From Paenarthrobacter sp. CM16 (GTDB lineage Bacteria; Actinomycetota; Actinomycetes; Actinomycetales; Micrococcaceae): a stretch of DNA of 34,948 nt. The position numbers and the translations under genes are program-made. Location: NCBI RefSeq assembly GCF_013179505.1, contig NZ_JABMCX010000007.1, positions 1 through 34,948 of the forward strand, given 5' to 3'. The notes under the pieces were generated by a model that was given only the letters and a program-made list of their open reading frames with translations, was not told the origin of the DNA and searched no databases. Below are positions 1 through 7,906 of this stretch, piece after piece (positions within the stretch are counted from its first letter, which is position 1; the number at the start of each line of letters is the position of its first letter).

Positions 1-35
1 CCCATGGTGAAGGGGGTGGTGTCGGAAGAGGGCAT
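1..35 (-). CDS. CitE/HpcH-type CoA-ester lyase, N-terminal fragment
   Basis: Only the first codons lie in the window; the gene runs off the left edge. Reading leftwards from the ATG at 35 gives MPSSDTTPFTMG. The PFTMG stretch is typical of the start of HpcH/HpaI aldolase/citrate lyase beta-like proteins (usually followed by PALLFCPADRPER). A good ribosome site, AAGGA, sits 5 nt upstream, and the gene follows the MaoC hydratase by 63 nt in the same direction. In Mycobacterium tuberculosis the equivalent neighbour of a MaoC gene in the leucine locus is Rv2498c, a lyase acting on HMG-CoA and citramalyl-CoA. The call rests on 12 residues plus gene order. Confidence 0.55.
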   Translation of the reverse strand, partial: MPSSDTTPFTM

Positions 36-98
36 GGAGATCCTTGCTTCTGGGTGCTGAAACTTCTCACGAGGATGGTGTCGGACTGGAGCCGGGGC

Positions 99-584
99 CT
101 AGGGCTGCGCTGCGTGCGCTTCCTTGGTCCACATCAGGCAGGTCCGGGTAGCCAGGGCAACCACAGCGCCGTCCTGGTTACGGCCGGTATGCTGCATGGT
201 CACCACGCCCTGACCCGGGCGGGACGACGACAGCCGTTTTCCCGTGATCACCGTCTCCGTATACAGGGTATCGCCGTGATAGAGCGGGTGCGGGAAAGTG
301 ACATCCGTCAGGCCCAACTGCGCAATGATGGTCCCCTGCGTCAGCTGGGTCACGGACTGCCCCACCATGGTGGACAGGGTAAACATGGAGTTCATCAGGC
401 GCTGCCCGAACGGCTGCCCGGAACTCCAAGCGGCGTCCAAGTGCAGCGCCTGCGTGTTCATGGTCAGGGTGGTAAAGAGGACGTTGTCCGTCTCGGTGAC
501 GGTGCGCCCGGGTTTATGGGCATAGATCACGCCCTCTTCAAGTTCGTCGAAATAGAGTCCGCGCTGCTCCACTACCCGCGTCAT
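99..584 (-). CDS. MaoC-family hydratase (dehydratase), probable enoyl-CoA hydratase of leucine/itaconate breakdown
   Basis: A 161-residue single-hotdog protein. The central stretch [19 protein letters not shown] is the MaoC-like (R)-hydratase core, and the preceding [12 protein letters not shown] stretch carries the residues that usually supply the catalytic Asp/His region. Proteins of this size act as dimers in the cytoplasm and hydrate 2-enoyl-CoA esters. Position in the operon suggests methylglutaconyl-CoA or itaconyl-CoA as substrate: the M. tuberculosis counterpart Rv2499c sits in the same cluster and has been described as an itaconyl-CoA hydratase. The ATG overlaps the stop of the CoA-transferase B gene (ATGA), implying translational coupling. 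Family assignment is firm; substrate is inference. Confidence 0.85.
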   Translation of the reverse strand: MTRVVEQRGLYFDELEEGVIYAHKPGRTVTETDNVLFTTLTMNTQALHLDAAWSSGQPFGQRLMNSMFTLSTMVGQSVTQLTQGTIIAQLGLTDVTFPHPLYHGDTLYTETVITGKRLSSSRPGQGVVTMQHTGRNQDGAVVALATRTCLMWTKEAHAAQP

Positions 585-1333
585 ACAGTGAGCTCCTGGT
601 CTTCCTCGAACAGTTCGGCACCGGTAGCGGCCAGGATGTCCTCGAGGGTGACGTTGGGAGCCATCTCACGGAGAACCAAGCGCGGGCCGCCCTCGTCCTT
701 GACGACGTCGATGACCGCCAAGTCAGTGATGATCCGGTCCACGCACCCCTTGCCGGTGAGAGGCAAGGTACAGTCCTGGACGATTTTCGGGCGGCCGTTG
801 CGGTCCACGTGCTCCATCATGACAATGACCTTCTTGGCGCCGAACACGAGGTCCATCGCACCGCCCATGCCCTTGACCATCTTGCCGGGGATCATCCAGT
901 TGGCCAGGTCACCGTTCGCTGCCACTTCCATCGCGCCCAGGACGGCAACGTCCACGTGCCCGCCCCTGATCATGCCGAAGGACGATGCCGAGTCGAAGAA
1001 CGCGGCGCCGGCGTTGGTGGTGACCGTTTCCTTACCGGCATTGATGAGATCCGGATCGATCTTGTCCTCGCCGGGGTACGGACCAACACCAAGGATGCCA
1101 TTCTCGGAGTGAAGAATGACCTCCACACCCTCCGGGATGTAGTTGGGGATCAGCGTGGGCATACCTATGCCCAGGTTTACGTATTGCCCGTTGGTGAGTT
1201 CCCGGGCAACGCGGGCGGCCAGTTCGTTGCGGGTCCAGCCTTTGGCCTCATGATGTTCGACGTCGGCGCGCCGGTACTCGTGCCGGACAGCTTCCGGGCG
1301 GGGCGGGATGTCGTGGTAGGAATTGTCGGTCAT
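581..1333 (-). CDS. scoB: 3-oxoacid CoA-transferase subunit B
   Basis: A 250-residue protein of CoA-transferase family I, beta type. The signature [20 protein letters not shown] is followed by [10 protein letters not shown], whose Glu is the residue that forms the covalent glutamyl-CoA thioester. The [19 protein letters not shown] stretch is also typical. With subunit A it would transfer CoA from succinyl-CoA to acetoacetate, the end product of leucine degradation, giving acetoacetyl-CoA. The first ~35 residues ([20 protein letters not shown]) form a non-catalytic extension before the usual start of the domain. The ATG overlaps the scoA stop as ATGA. Substrate could be another short acid such as itaconate; the fold and chemistry are secure. 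Confidence 0.93.
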   Translation of the reverse strand: MTDNSYHDIPPRPEAVRHEYRRADVEHHEAKGWTRNELAARVARELTNGQYVNLGIGMPTLIPNYIPEGVEVILHSENGILGVGPYPGEDKIDPDLINAGKETVTTNAGAAFFDSASSFGMIRGGHVDVAVLGAMEVAANGDLANWMIPGKMVKGMGGAMDLVFGAKKVIVMMEHVDRNGRPKIVQDCTLPLTGKGCVDRIITDLAVIDVVKDEGGPRLVLREMAPNVTLEDILAATGAELFEEDQELTV

Positions 1334-2133
1334 CGTTCCGCTCCTGACTGTGGTGTAGCGGCCTGGCTCGCGTCCGAGCCAGACGTGAGCGCCACGGTGC
1401 GTTTTTCTATCCGCTTCTCACTGGATGCTGCCACCACTACCCGCTGGACGAAGATTCCCGGCGTATGGATGTGCTCCGGATCAAGCTCGCCGGGTTCCAC
1501 CAGCTCCTCGACCTCGGCGATGGTGATCCGTGCGGCCATGGCACAGAGGGGGTTGAAGTTCATGGCTGTCGCGTGGAAAACAAGGTTCCCGTGCCGGTCG
1601 CCCTTCCAAGCGTGGACCAAGCCGAAGTCAGGTGTCAGGGACTCTTCCAGCACATAGTCCGCGTCATTGAAGATGCGAACTTCCTTAGGCGATGAGGCCA
1701 GCGCAACGTTGCCGTCGGCGTCGTACTTTTGCGGGAGCCCGCCTTCGGACACCTGGGTTCCCACCCCGGCTTTGGTGTAGAAGGCGGGGATGCCGGCACC
1801 GCCGGCCCGCAGCTTCTCGGCCAAGGTGCCCTGCGGAGTGAAGACCACTTCCAACTCCCCCGCCAGATACTGCCGCGCAAATTCCTTGTTCTCGCCGACA
1901 TACGAGCTGATGGTCCGGCGGATGCGCCCATCCTTGAGGAGAATGCCAAGGCCCCAGTCGTCCACGCCGCAGTTGTTGCTGACCGTCTCAAGATCGGTGG
2001 TGCCCTGGCGGTGGAGGGCATCGATCAGGGAAACGGGAATACCGCATAGGCCGAACCCTCCGACGGCGAGCGAGGCACCATCCGGGATGTCCCTCACCGC
2101 GTCCGCGGCGCTGGCAACAACCTTGTCAATCAT
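1330..2133 (-). CDS. scoA: 3-oxoacid CoA-transferase subunit A
   Basis: A 267-residue CoA-transferase family I alpha subunit. The start ([20 protein letters not shown]) contains the glycine-rich CoA-binding loop, and [35 protein letters not shown] and FYTKAGVGT are standard alpha-subunit blocks. It pairs with the overlapping downstream scoB product to make the heteromeric enzyme. The ATG at 2133 has a well-spaced AAGGA-type ribosome site, and 20 nt separate it from the acyl-CoA dehydrogenase stop, so it belongs to the same transcript. The last ~25 residues ([20 protein letters not shown] region) are a low-complexity tail with no expected catalytic role. Confidence 0.93.
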   Translation of the reverse strand: MIDKVVASAADAVRDIPDGASLAVGGFGLCGIPVSLIDALHRQGTTDLETVSNNCGVDDWGLGILLKDGRIRRTISSYVGENKEFARQYLAGELEVVFTPQGTLAEKLRAGGAGIPAFYTKAGVGTQVSEGGLPQKYDADGNVALASSPKEVRIFNDADYVLEESLTPDFGLVHAWKGDRHGNLVFHATAMNFNPLCAMAARITIAEVEELVEPGELDPEHIHTPGIFVQRVVVAASSEKRIEKRTVALTSGSDASQAATPQSGAER

Positions 2134-2153
2134 CCTTGATCCTTCCCGTACGG

Positions 2154-3317
2154 TTACAGACCCAGCTCGCGGGCGATGAGCATCAACTGGACTTCGGTGG
2201 TGCCCTCCCCGATTTCAAGGATCTTGGAGTCGCGGTAATGCCGTGCCACCGTGAATTCGTTGATGAAGCCATAGCCGCCGAACACCTGGGTGGCATCCCG
2301 CGCGTTGTCCATGGCTGCCTCGCCTGCGACCATCTTAGCGATGGCCGCTTCGGTCTTGAACGGCTTGCCGGCAAGCATCCGGGAGGCGGCGTCGTAGTAG
2401 GCAAGGCGGGCAGTGTGGGCCCTGGCCTGCATCCTGGCGATCTTGAACTGGATGGCTTGGTACTTGCCGATGTTCTGCCCGAATGCGCTGCGTTCCTTGG
2501 CGTACTTCACGGACAAATCCACGCACCCCTGGGCTGCACCGGTGGCCAGCGCAGCGATGGCAATGCGGCCCTCATCAAGGATGGACAGGAAGTTGGCATA
2601 GCCCCGGCCGCGCTCGCCCAAAAGGTTCGCTTCGGGAACGCGGACGTTGTCCAACGTGAGCGGGTGGGTATCGGAGGCGTTCCAGCCCACCTTGTTGTAC
2701 GGCTTCTCCGCCGTGAAACCGGGCGTGTCCGTAGGTACCAGGATGGTGGAGATTTCTTTCTTGGTACTGCCGTCGGCGTTCTCCTTGTGGCCCGTGACGG
2801 CCGTGACGGTGACCAGTGTGGTGATGTCCGTGCCGGAGTTGGTGATGAATTCCTTGTTGCCGTTGATTACCCATTCACCGTTGTCCAGGTGGGCGTTGGT
2901 CTTGGTGCCGCCGGCATCCGAACCGGCCTCGCGCTCGGTCAGTCCGAACCCGGCAAGAGAACGTCCCGACGCCAACTGCGGCAGCCACTCTTCTTTCTGC
3001 GCGTCCGTCCCGAAACGGTGTACGGGCATGGCACCAAGCGACACCCCGGCTTCGAGCGTAATGGCCACCGACTGATCGACGCGTCCCAGCTGCTCCAGGG
3101 CCAAGGCAAGGGCGAAGTAGTCCCCGCCCATCCCGCCAAACTCCTCCGGGAAGGGCAGTCCGAACAAGCCCATTTCCCCCATCTGCTTCACAACCTCGTA
3201 GGGAAAGCTGTGCTCTTCGTCGTGCTTGGCCGAAACCGGTGCAACAACCTCGTCGGCGAACTCGCGGACGGAGTCGCTCAGGTCCTGGTATTCCTCGTTA
3301 AGGTCAAACGTGCTCAT
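2154..3317 (-). CDS. Acyl-CoA dehydrogenase, branched-chain type (FadE19-like)
   Basis: A 387-residue FAD enzyme that introduces a 2,3 double bond in acyl-CoA and passes electrons to ETF. Domain order is complete: N-terminal helices, the FAD-contact stretch [17 protein letters not shown] (about residues 125-141), the beta domain ending in [13 protein letters not shown], and C-terminal helices with [20 protein letters not shown] and [12 protein letters not shown]. Near the end, IGEGTTEVQ places Glu371 where MCAD-type enzymes keep the catalytic base; classical isovaleryl-CoA dehydrogenases have no Glu there. The start overlaps the carboxylase stop (ATGA). Between methylcrotonyl-type carboxylase and CoA-transferase genes, isovaleryl-CoA is the likely substrate, with other short branched acyl-CoAs possible. 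Confidence 0.92.
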   Translation of the reverse strand: MSTFDLNEEYQDLSDSVREFADEVVAPVSAKHDEEHSFPYEVVKQMGEMGLFGLPFPEEFGGMGGDYFALALALEQLGRVDQSVAITLEAGVSLGAMPVHRFGTDAQKEEWLPQLASGRSLAGFGLTEREAGSDAGGTKTNAHLDNGEWVINGNKEFITNSGTDITTLVTVTAVTGHKENADGSTKKEISTILVPTDTPGFTAEKPYNKVGWNASDTHPLTLDNVRVPEANLLGERGRGYANFLSILDEGRIAIAALATGAAQGCVDLSVKYAKERSAFGQNIGKYQAIQFKIARMQARAHTARLAYYDAASRMLAGKPFKTEAAIAKMVAGEAAMDNARDATQVFGGYGFINEFTVARHYRDSKILEIGEGTTEVQLMLIARELGL

Positions 3318-5467
3318 CGCTGGACTTCCTCGTCTGTGGTGGTGCTCTCTACGTGAATGGTGGCGAGCACCTGGTCCGCTTTGACCAGGTCCCCGGGCTT
3401 GCTGGTGAGGTGAACGGTTCCCGCGACGGAGGCCACCAATTGGTGCTCCATCTTCATTGCTTCCACGGCCAGCAGGGCTTGGCCTTCCTCGACGGTCTCG
3501 CCATCGGTTACGGACACCGAAACCACTGTTCCCGGCATCGGCGAGCGCACTTCCGGGTCCGCTGCCCCGTCTTCGCGCTGGATGCCTGCAAGCATGCGTC
3601 GCAAACGTTCGGCCCGGCTCAAAACCTCGAGCCTGCAGGACCAGCCGTTGCTGCCGACGTGGATTTCGCGGGGATCACCCGCCCCCAGGCCAACCGCGAA
3701 GGTGAGCAGTCCGCCGTCGAACTCCACAGCGATGCTGTTGGCGCTGCGGTCCACCACCCTCACCGGGACCGGGTTCCCGCCGTCGATCGATGCCGTCATG
3801 GCAGAGCCTTCTTCGGTGACGGACACCGTGGTGACTCCTCCGCCCGGAACACCAAAGGTGGCTTTCCACGCGCCCCTGGTACCTATACGCCAGGTGTCCG
3901 GGGATGCCCAGGCATCCCCTGCCAGCGTGGATCCGGTACGTTCCAGCCACAGGGTGAGCGCAGCGGCGATCAGTTCGGCGGGTCCGGCATGCCGGAACTC
4001 CATGGTCGGCAGCCTGCGTTCGATCAGTCCGGTGTCGAGCTGACCTGCACGGACCTCGGGATCATTGATCAGCAGTCGCAGATATTCAACGTTCGTGTCC
4101 ACCCCCAGCAAGGTGTACCGGCCAAGTGCGCCGTCCAGGGTATCCAGCGCCGCTTCCCTGTCCTCGCCCCAGGCAATGACCTTGGCCAGCATGGGATCGT
4201 AGTCCCCCGTGATCTCCAGTTTGTCCCGCATGGCTGAGTCGATCCGCACATGCGCATGCGCCGGTTGCTTCCCTGAAACGATCGCATCCCCGGCGCCCTG
4301 TTCTGCGAGCACCACGATCCGGCCCATCGAGGGCATGAAGTTCCGCTCAGGCACTTCCGCGTAAACACGCGCCTCCACGGCGTGGCCCTGAAGAACGACG
4401 TCGGACTGCGCCACGGTGAGCACCTCACCGGCGGCGATCCTCACCTGCCATTCCACGAGGTCGATGCCCGTGACCATCTCAGTAACGGGATGCTCCACCT
4501 GCAACCGGGTGTTCATCTCCATGAAGAAGAATTCGTCGGGGTGCTCGTCGGAGACCAGGAACTCGACGGTTCCAGCGCCGCTGTAGTTGACCGAACGCGC
4601 CGCGTTGCAGGCCGCCTCACCGATGCGGGCCCTTTGCACAGCCCCGTCCGGTAGTGATTCAAAGAGTGCTGAGGGGGCTTCCTCAATGACCTTCTGGTGG
4701 CGTCGTTGGAGTGAACATTCCCGCTCGCCCAGGTGGATGACGTTGCCGTGGTTGTCGGCCAGGACCTGGACCTCGATGTGCCGGGGGGCGCGGATGAGCC
4801 GTTCCAGGAAGAGGGTGTCATCGCCAAAGGCCGATGCTGCCACACGCCTGGCCGTTACCAGCGTGGAGGCCATGTCCTCGGCTCGTTCCACCACGTGCAT
4901 GCCTTTGCCGCCACCGCCGGCGGAAGGCTTGATCAGCAAAGGGAATCCGACTCCCGGTGCCGCCTCGATCAGTTGCTGGTCGGTAAGTCCTGGCTGTGCG
5001 ATGCCTGGAACGCAGGGGACGCCGTAGGCCATCACATGGTTCTTGGAGCGGATTTTGTCGCCCATGACGTCGATTGCACCAAGGCCCGGCCCGATGAACG
5101 TGATACCGGCGGCATCCAGTGCCTTGGCGAACTCCACATTTTCGGACAGGAAACCGTAGCCCGGGTGGACAGCTTCCGCTCCGCTGCGACGGCAGGCGTC
5201 GATGATGGCCTCGATCTTCAGGTAGCTTTCCGCAGGCGCCGTCCCACCAATGGCGACGGCGGTATCGGCCAGGGCCACGTGCTTGGCATCTTTGTCGGCG
5301 TCGGAGTACACAGCGACGGAACGAATGCCCATTTCTTTCAGGGTATGGATGACGCGGCACGCGATCTCGCCCCGGTTGGCAACCAGGACGGCGCTGAAGG
5401 TTCGCTTCTCTGCTGCCGGACCGGACGCTGTGGTGGCTGGTGCCGTGGTTGTTGTTGGCAGGGTCAT
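3314..5467 (-). CDS. Acyl-CoA carboxylase alpha subunit: biotin carboxylase plus biotin carrier
   Basis: About 717 residues. The biotin carboxylase half starts at FSAVLVANRGEIACRVI, has the ATP-grasp glycine loop IKPSAGGGGKGMH and the catalytic EMNTRLQVEHPVTEM block. A linker domain follows, then the biotinyl domain with EAMKMEH, whose Lys (about residue 672) carries biotin. It carboxylates biotin with bicarbonate and ATP and hands the carboxyl group to the adjacent beta subunit. Architecture matches AccA1/MccA. I chose the ATG at 5467 because AGGA lies 7 nt before it; a GTG at 5473 overlapping the upstream stop is the alternative. The N-terminal ~20 residues (TTTTAPATTASGPAA) are low-complexity. 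Confidence 0.94.
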   Translation of the reverse strand: MTLPTTTTAPATTASGPAAEKRTFSAVLVANRGEIACRVIHTLKEMGIRSVAVYSDADKDAKHVALADTAVAIGGTAPAESYLKIEAIIDACRRSGAEAVHPGYGFLSENVEFAKALDAAGITFIGPGLGAIDVMGDKIRSKNHVMAYGVPCVPGIAQPGLTDQQLIEAAPGVGFPLLIKPSAGGGGKGMHVVERAEDMASTLVTARRVAASAFGDDTLFLERLIRAPRHIEVQVLADNHGNVIHLGERECSLQRRHQKVIEEAPSALFESLPDGAVQRARIGEAACNAARSVNYSGAGTVEFLVSDEHPDEFFFMEMNTRLQVEHPVTEMVTGIDLVEWQVRIAAGEVLTVAQSDVVLQGHAVEARVYAEVPERNFMPSMGRIVVLAEQGAGDAIVSGKQPAHAHVRIDSAMRDKLEITGDYDPMLAKVIAWGEDREAALDTLDGALGRYTLLGVDTNVEYLRLLINDPEVRAGQLDTGLIERRLPTMEFRHAGPAELIAAALTLWLERTGSTLAGDAWASPDTWRIGTRGAWKATFGVPGGGVTTVSVTEEGSAMTASIDGGNPVPVRVVDRSANSIAVEFDGGLLTFAVGLGAGDPREIHVGSNGWSCRLEVLSRAERLRRMLAGIQREDGAADPEVRSPMPGTVVSVSVTDGETVEEGQALLAVEAMKMEHQLVASVAGTVHLTSKPGDLVKADQVLATIHVESTTTDEEVQR

Positions 5468-5469
5468 GG

Positions 5470-7080
5470 TCACATCCTGAAAAGGCCGAAGGAGGTCTCG
5501 GGCAGTTGTTGGCGGGAGACGACGTCCAGGGCCATCCCCAGGACACGCCGCGTGTCAGCGGGATCGATAATGCCGTCGTCCCACAATCGCGCGGTGGAGT
5601 AGTAGGGACTTCCCTGGTCCTCATATTGCTGCTTGATGGGAGCCTTGAAGGCTTCCTCGTCCTCGGCGGACCATTCCTGTCCGGCCGCTTCGTACTGATC
5701 CCTTTTGACAGTTGCCAAGACGCTGGAGGCCTGGTTTCCACCCATCACGGAAATGCGTGCCGCCGGCCACATCCACAAAAACCGTGGCGAGTAGGCCCGG
5801 CCGCACATGGAGTAGTTGCCGGCACCGAAGGAACCTCCAATGACCACCGTCAGCTTGGGCACACGGGCCGTAGCTACCGCGGTGACCATTTTGGCGCCGT
5901 TCTTTGCGATGCCGCCTTGCTCGTAGTCCTTGCCCACCATGAAGCCGGAGAGGTTCTGCAGGAAGATCAGCGGGATGCCGCGCTGATCGCAGAGCTCGAT
6001 GAAGTGGGCGCCCTTCAGGGAAGATTCGCTGAAGAGGACGCCGTTGTTGGCCACGATCCCCACCGGATGGCCGTGCAGGTGCGCGAACCCTGTCACCAGG
6101 GTGGTCCCGTAGTTCTTCTTGAACTCATGGAACTCTGAACCGTCCACCAGCCTTGCGATCACTTCTCGGACGTCATACTGGGCGTTGACGTCAGTGGGAA
6201 CCACGCCGTAGATCCCGGAAGGGTCCACGACGGGCGGCAGGACGACGTCGGTCACCTCCCATGCCGGCTGCGCCGGCTTCGGCAGGGTGGCCACGATGTC
6301 CCGCACGATCTCCAATGCGTGCTGGTCGTTCTCGGCGAGGTGGTCCGTAACGCCGGAAATCCTTGAATGGACATCGCCGCCGCCCAACTCCTCGGCAGTG
6401 ACGATCTCGCCAATGGCCGCCTTTACCAAGGGAGGGCCACCCAGGAAGATGGTGCCTTGGTTCCGGACGATGACGGTCTCATCGCTCATGGCCGGCACGT
6501 AGGCGCCACCGGCCGTGCACGATCCCATGACGGAGGCGATCTGGGGGATCTTCGCGGCTGACATTTTTGCCTGGTTGTAGAAGATCCTGCCGAAGTGCTC
6601 CTTGTCCGGGAAGACCTCGTCCTGCTTGGGCAGGAATGCCCCGCCGGAATCAACGAGGTAGATGCAGGGAAGTTTGTTCTCCAAGGCGATCTCCTGGGCC
6701 CGGAGGTGCTTCTTCACGGTCATTGGATAGTAGGTGCCGCCCTTGACGGTGGCGTCATTGGAGATCACCAGGACGTGGCGGCCATGGATGAGGCCGATGC
6801 CTGCAATAACGCCTGCACCCGGGGAATCGCCGTTGTACATGCCGTTCGCAGCCAACGGTGCGATCTCCAGGAAGGGGCTGCCGTCGTCGAGCAAGTAGTC
6901 GATGCGTTCGCGCGGCAGTAACTTTCCACGGGCGATGTGCCGCTCACGCGATGTGGCAGGGCCCCCGAGGGCCGTCGTCGCCAAGCGTTCCCGCAGTTCC
7001 GCCACCAAGGACAGTTGTGCCTTGTGGTTGGCTTCGAAGGTGCCGCCGACCGTTCCCGCCAAATTGGAAATTGTCTCCAT
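5470..7080 (-). CDS. Carboxyltransferase beta subunit, methylcrotonyl-CoA type
   Basis: About 536 residues with two crotonase-fold halves. [16 protein letters not shown] opens the N-terminal half, and [19 protein letters not shown] and GNPVGIV-like loops build the CoA and biotin sites. [18 protein letters not shown] followed by [16 protein letters not shown] is the form typical of methylcrotonyl-CoA carboxylase rather than propionyl-CoA carboxylase, so the likely reaction is 3-methylcrotonyl-CoA to 3-methylglutaconyl-CoA. It is the first gene of the operon. The ATG at 7080 ([11 protein letters not shown]) resembles family N-termini and has AGGGG just upstream; an in-frame ATG at 7095 is the alternative. 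M. tuberculosis AccD1 is the expected counterpart. Confidence 0.93.
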   Translation of the reverse strand: METISNLAGTVGGTFEANHKAQLSLVAELRERLATTALGGPATSRERHIARGKLLPRERIDYLLDDGSPFLEIAPLAANGMYNGDSPGAGVIAGIGLIHGRHVLVISNDATVKGGTYYPMTVKKHLRAQEIALENKLPCIYLVDSGGAFLPKQDEVFPDKEHFGRIFYNQAKMSAAKIPQIASVMGSCTAGGAYVPAMSDETVIVRNQGTIFLGGPPLVKAAIGEIVTAEELGGGDVHSRISGVTDHLAENDQHALEIVRDIVATLPKPAQPAWEVTDVVLPPVVDPSGIYGVVPTDVNAQYDVREVIARLVDGSEFHEFKKNYGTTLVTGFAHLHGHPVGIVANNGVLFSESSLKGAHFIELCDQRGIPLIFLQNLSGFMVGKDYEQGGIAKNGAKMVTAVATARVPKLTVVIGGSFGAGNYSMCGRAYSPRFLWMWPAARISVMGGNQASSVLATVKRDQYEAAGQEWSAEDEEAFKAPIKQQYEDQGSPYYSTARLWDDGIIDPADTRRVLGMALDVVSRQQLPETSFGLFRM

Positions 7081-7115
7081 TGACCCCTGTTCCATTCCCG
7101 GCCACAGGCCATTTC

Positions 7116-7160
7116 GGTTAGTGCCACGTAACTGAAATTTAGGTTAGTCTTTATTAACTG
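7116..7160. promoter_or_regulatory. Twin 19-bp TetR-type operators in the divergent control region
   Basis: GGTTAGTGCCACGTAACTG (7116-7134) and GGTTAGTCTTTATTAACTG (7142-7160) are the same inverted repeat, GTTA-N8-TAAC with matching flanks, spaced 26 bp start to start. They lie between the carboxylase operon and the divergent TetR gene. A minus-strand -10-like TAAATT (7136-7141) sits between them, so bound repressor would block the operon promoter. Repeat structure is seen directly; the TetR partner is inferred from position. Confidence 0.75.
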
Positions 7161-7174
7161 TGATGTCCAGCACA
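7159..7174. promoter_or_regulatory. Crp/GlxR-like box
   Basis: TGTGATGTCCAGCACA matches the TGTGA-N6-TCACA consensus of cAMP receptor proteins at 9 of 10 conserved positions. It abuts the second TetR operator and precedes the TetR GTG start by 46 nt. A single-mismatch site can occur by chance; its promoter location and the two similar boxes at 15081-15096 and 20877-20892 raise its credibility. Confidence 0.4.
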
Positions 7175-7220
7175 GCCGGTCCCGCAAGTGTGGGGTCCGG
7201 ACTGGGGCCGAGGAGGAAAA

Positions 7221-7850
7221 GTGACCGGAGGTCCGGAAGCAAGCAACAACGGCACACGCATGGCTCCCACGCAACGCGGCCAAGCGAAGGAACTCCGCAG
7301 AATGGCCCTGTTGTCAGCTGCTGCAGGACTCTTTGCCGAGAACGGATTCACCCGAGTGTCCCTTGAGGACCTCGGCGCCGCAGCGGGAGTCAGCGGCCCT
7401 GCTGTGTATCGGCATTTTCCGGGCAAGCAAGCCGTCCTCGGAGAGCTGCTGCTCAGCGTCAGCCGGGACTTGCTGGAGGGCGGATTGCGGGTGGTGTCCG
7501 AATCCGAGGATCCACTGACCGCACTGAAGGGGTTGATCAGGTTCCAGGTTGACTTCGCCCTCAGCAACCCTGACGTCATCCGCGTCCAGGACCGGGACTT
7601 CGGAAGCCTCAGCGACCCCGACCAGGCAGAGGTGAAGTCCCTCCAGCGCAGTTACGTTGAAACCTGGGTGGACGTCCTTGGCCGGATCCATACCGACGCC
7701 GATGTTCCCGGCCTCCGCGTCCGTGCCCATGCAGCTTTTGGTTTGATCAACTCCACGCCCCACTCGGTTCGGCACCACGGCAGGAAGATTGCCGTGAAGT
7801 CGGCCAGGCCCATCCTGGAACAGATGGCGCTGGCTGCCCTTACTTCATAG
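7221..7850 (+). CDS. TetR-family regulator of the leucine/acyl-CoA operon
   Basis: A 209-residue repressor. The N-terminal helix-turn-helix is clear: RRMALLSAAAGLFAENGF, then VSLEDLGAAAGVSGPAVYRH and FPGKQAVLGELL. The C-terminal ligand domain (SRDLLEGGLRVVSESEDPLT onward) is unassigned but is expected to bind an acyl-CoA intermediate. The start is the GTG at 7221, preceded by AGGAGGAAAA; an in-frame ATG at 7260 has no good ribosome site. It diverges from the carboxylase operon across a 140-bp region carrying two identical inverted repeats, so it probably represses both directions. M. tuberculosis has a TetR gene (Rv2506) at the edge of its equivalent cluster. Confidence 0.9.
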   Translation: MTGGPEASNNGTRMAPTQRGQAKELRRMALLSAAAGLFAENGFTRVSLEDLGAAAGVSGPAVYRHFPGKQAVLGELLLSVSRDLLEGGLRVVSESEDPLTALKGLIRFQVDFALSNPDVIRVQDRDFGSLSDPDQAEVKSLQRSYVETWVDVLGRIHTDADVPGLRVRAHAAFGLINSTPHSVRHHGRKIAVKSARPILEQMALAALTS

Positions 7851-7881
7851 TGATCGCCACGTCCCATTGCCGGATCACAAA

Positions 7882-7898
7882 CGGCGGGGCTCCCCGTC
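7882..7898. terminator. Possible terminator hairpin between convergent genes
   Basis: CGGGG-CT-CCCCG, extendable by a G-U and a G-C pair, lies in the 56-bp gap between the converging TetR and SDR-hydrolase genes. There is no U-run and the 2-nt loop is too tight for the innermost pairs, so this is only a weak candidate. Confidence 0.25.
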
Positions 7899-7906
7899 CA
7901 CTCGGG

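Noticed and set aside
2136-3356. 406-codon open frame opposite the acyl-CoA dehydrogenase
   Set aside because: Antisense shadow of a conserved gene with no ribosome site or family similarity.
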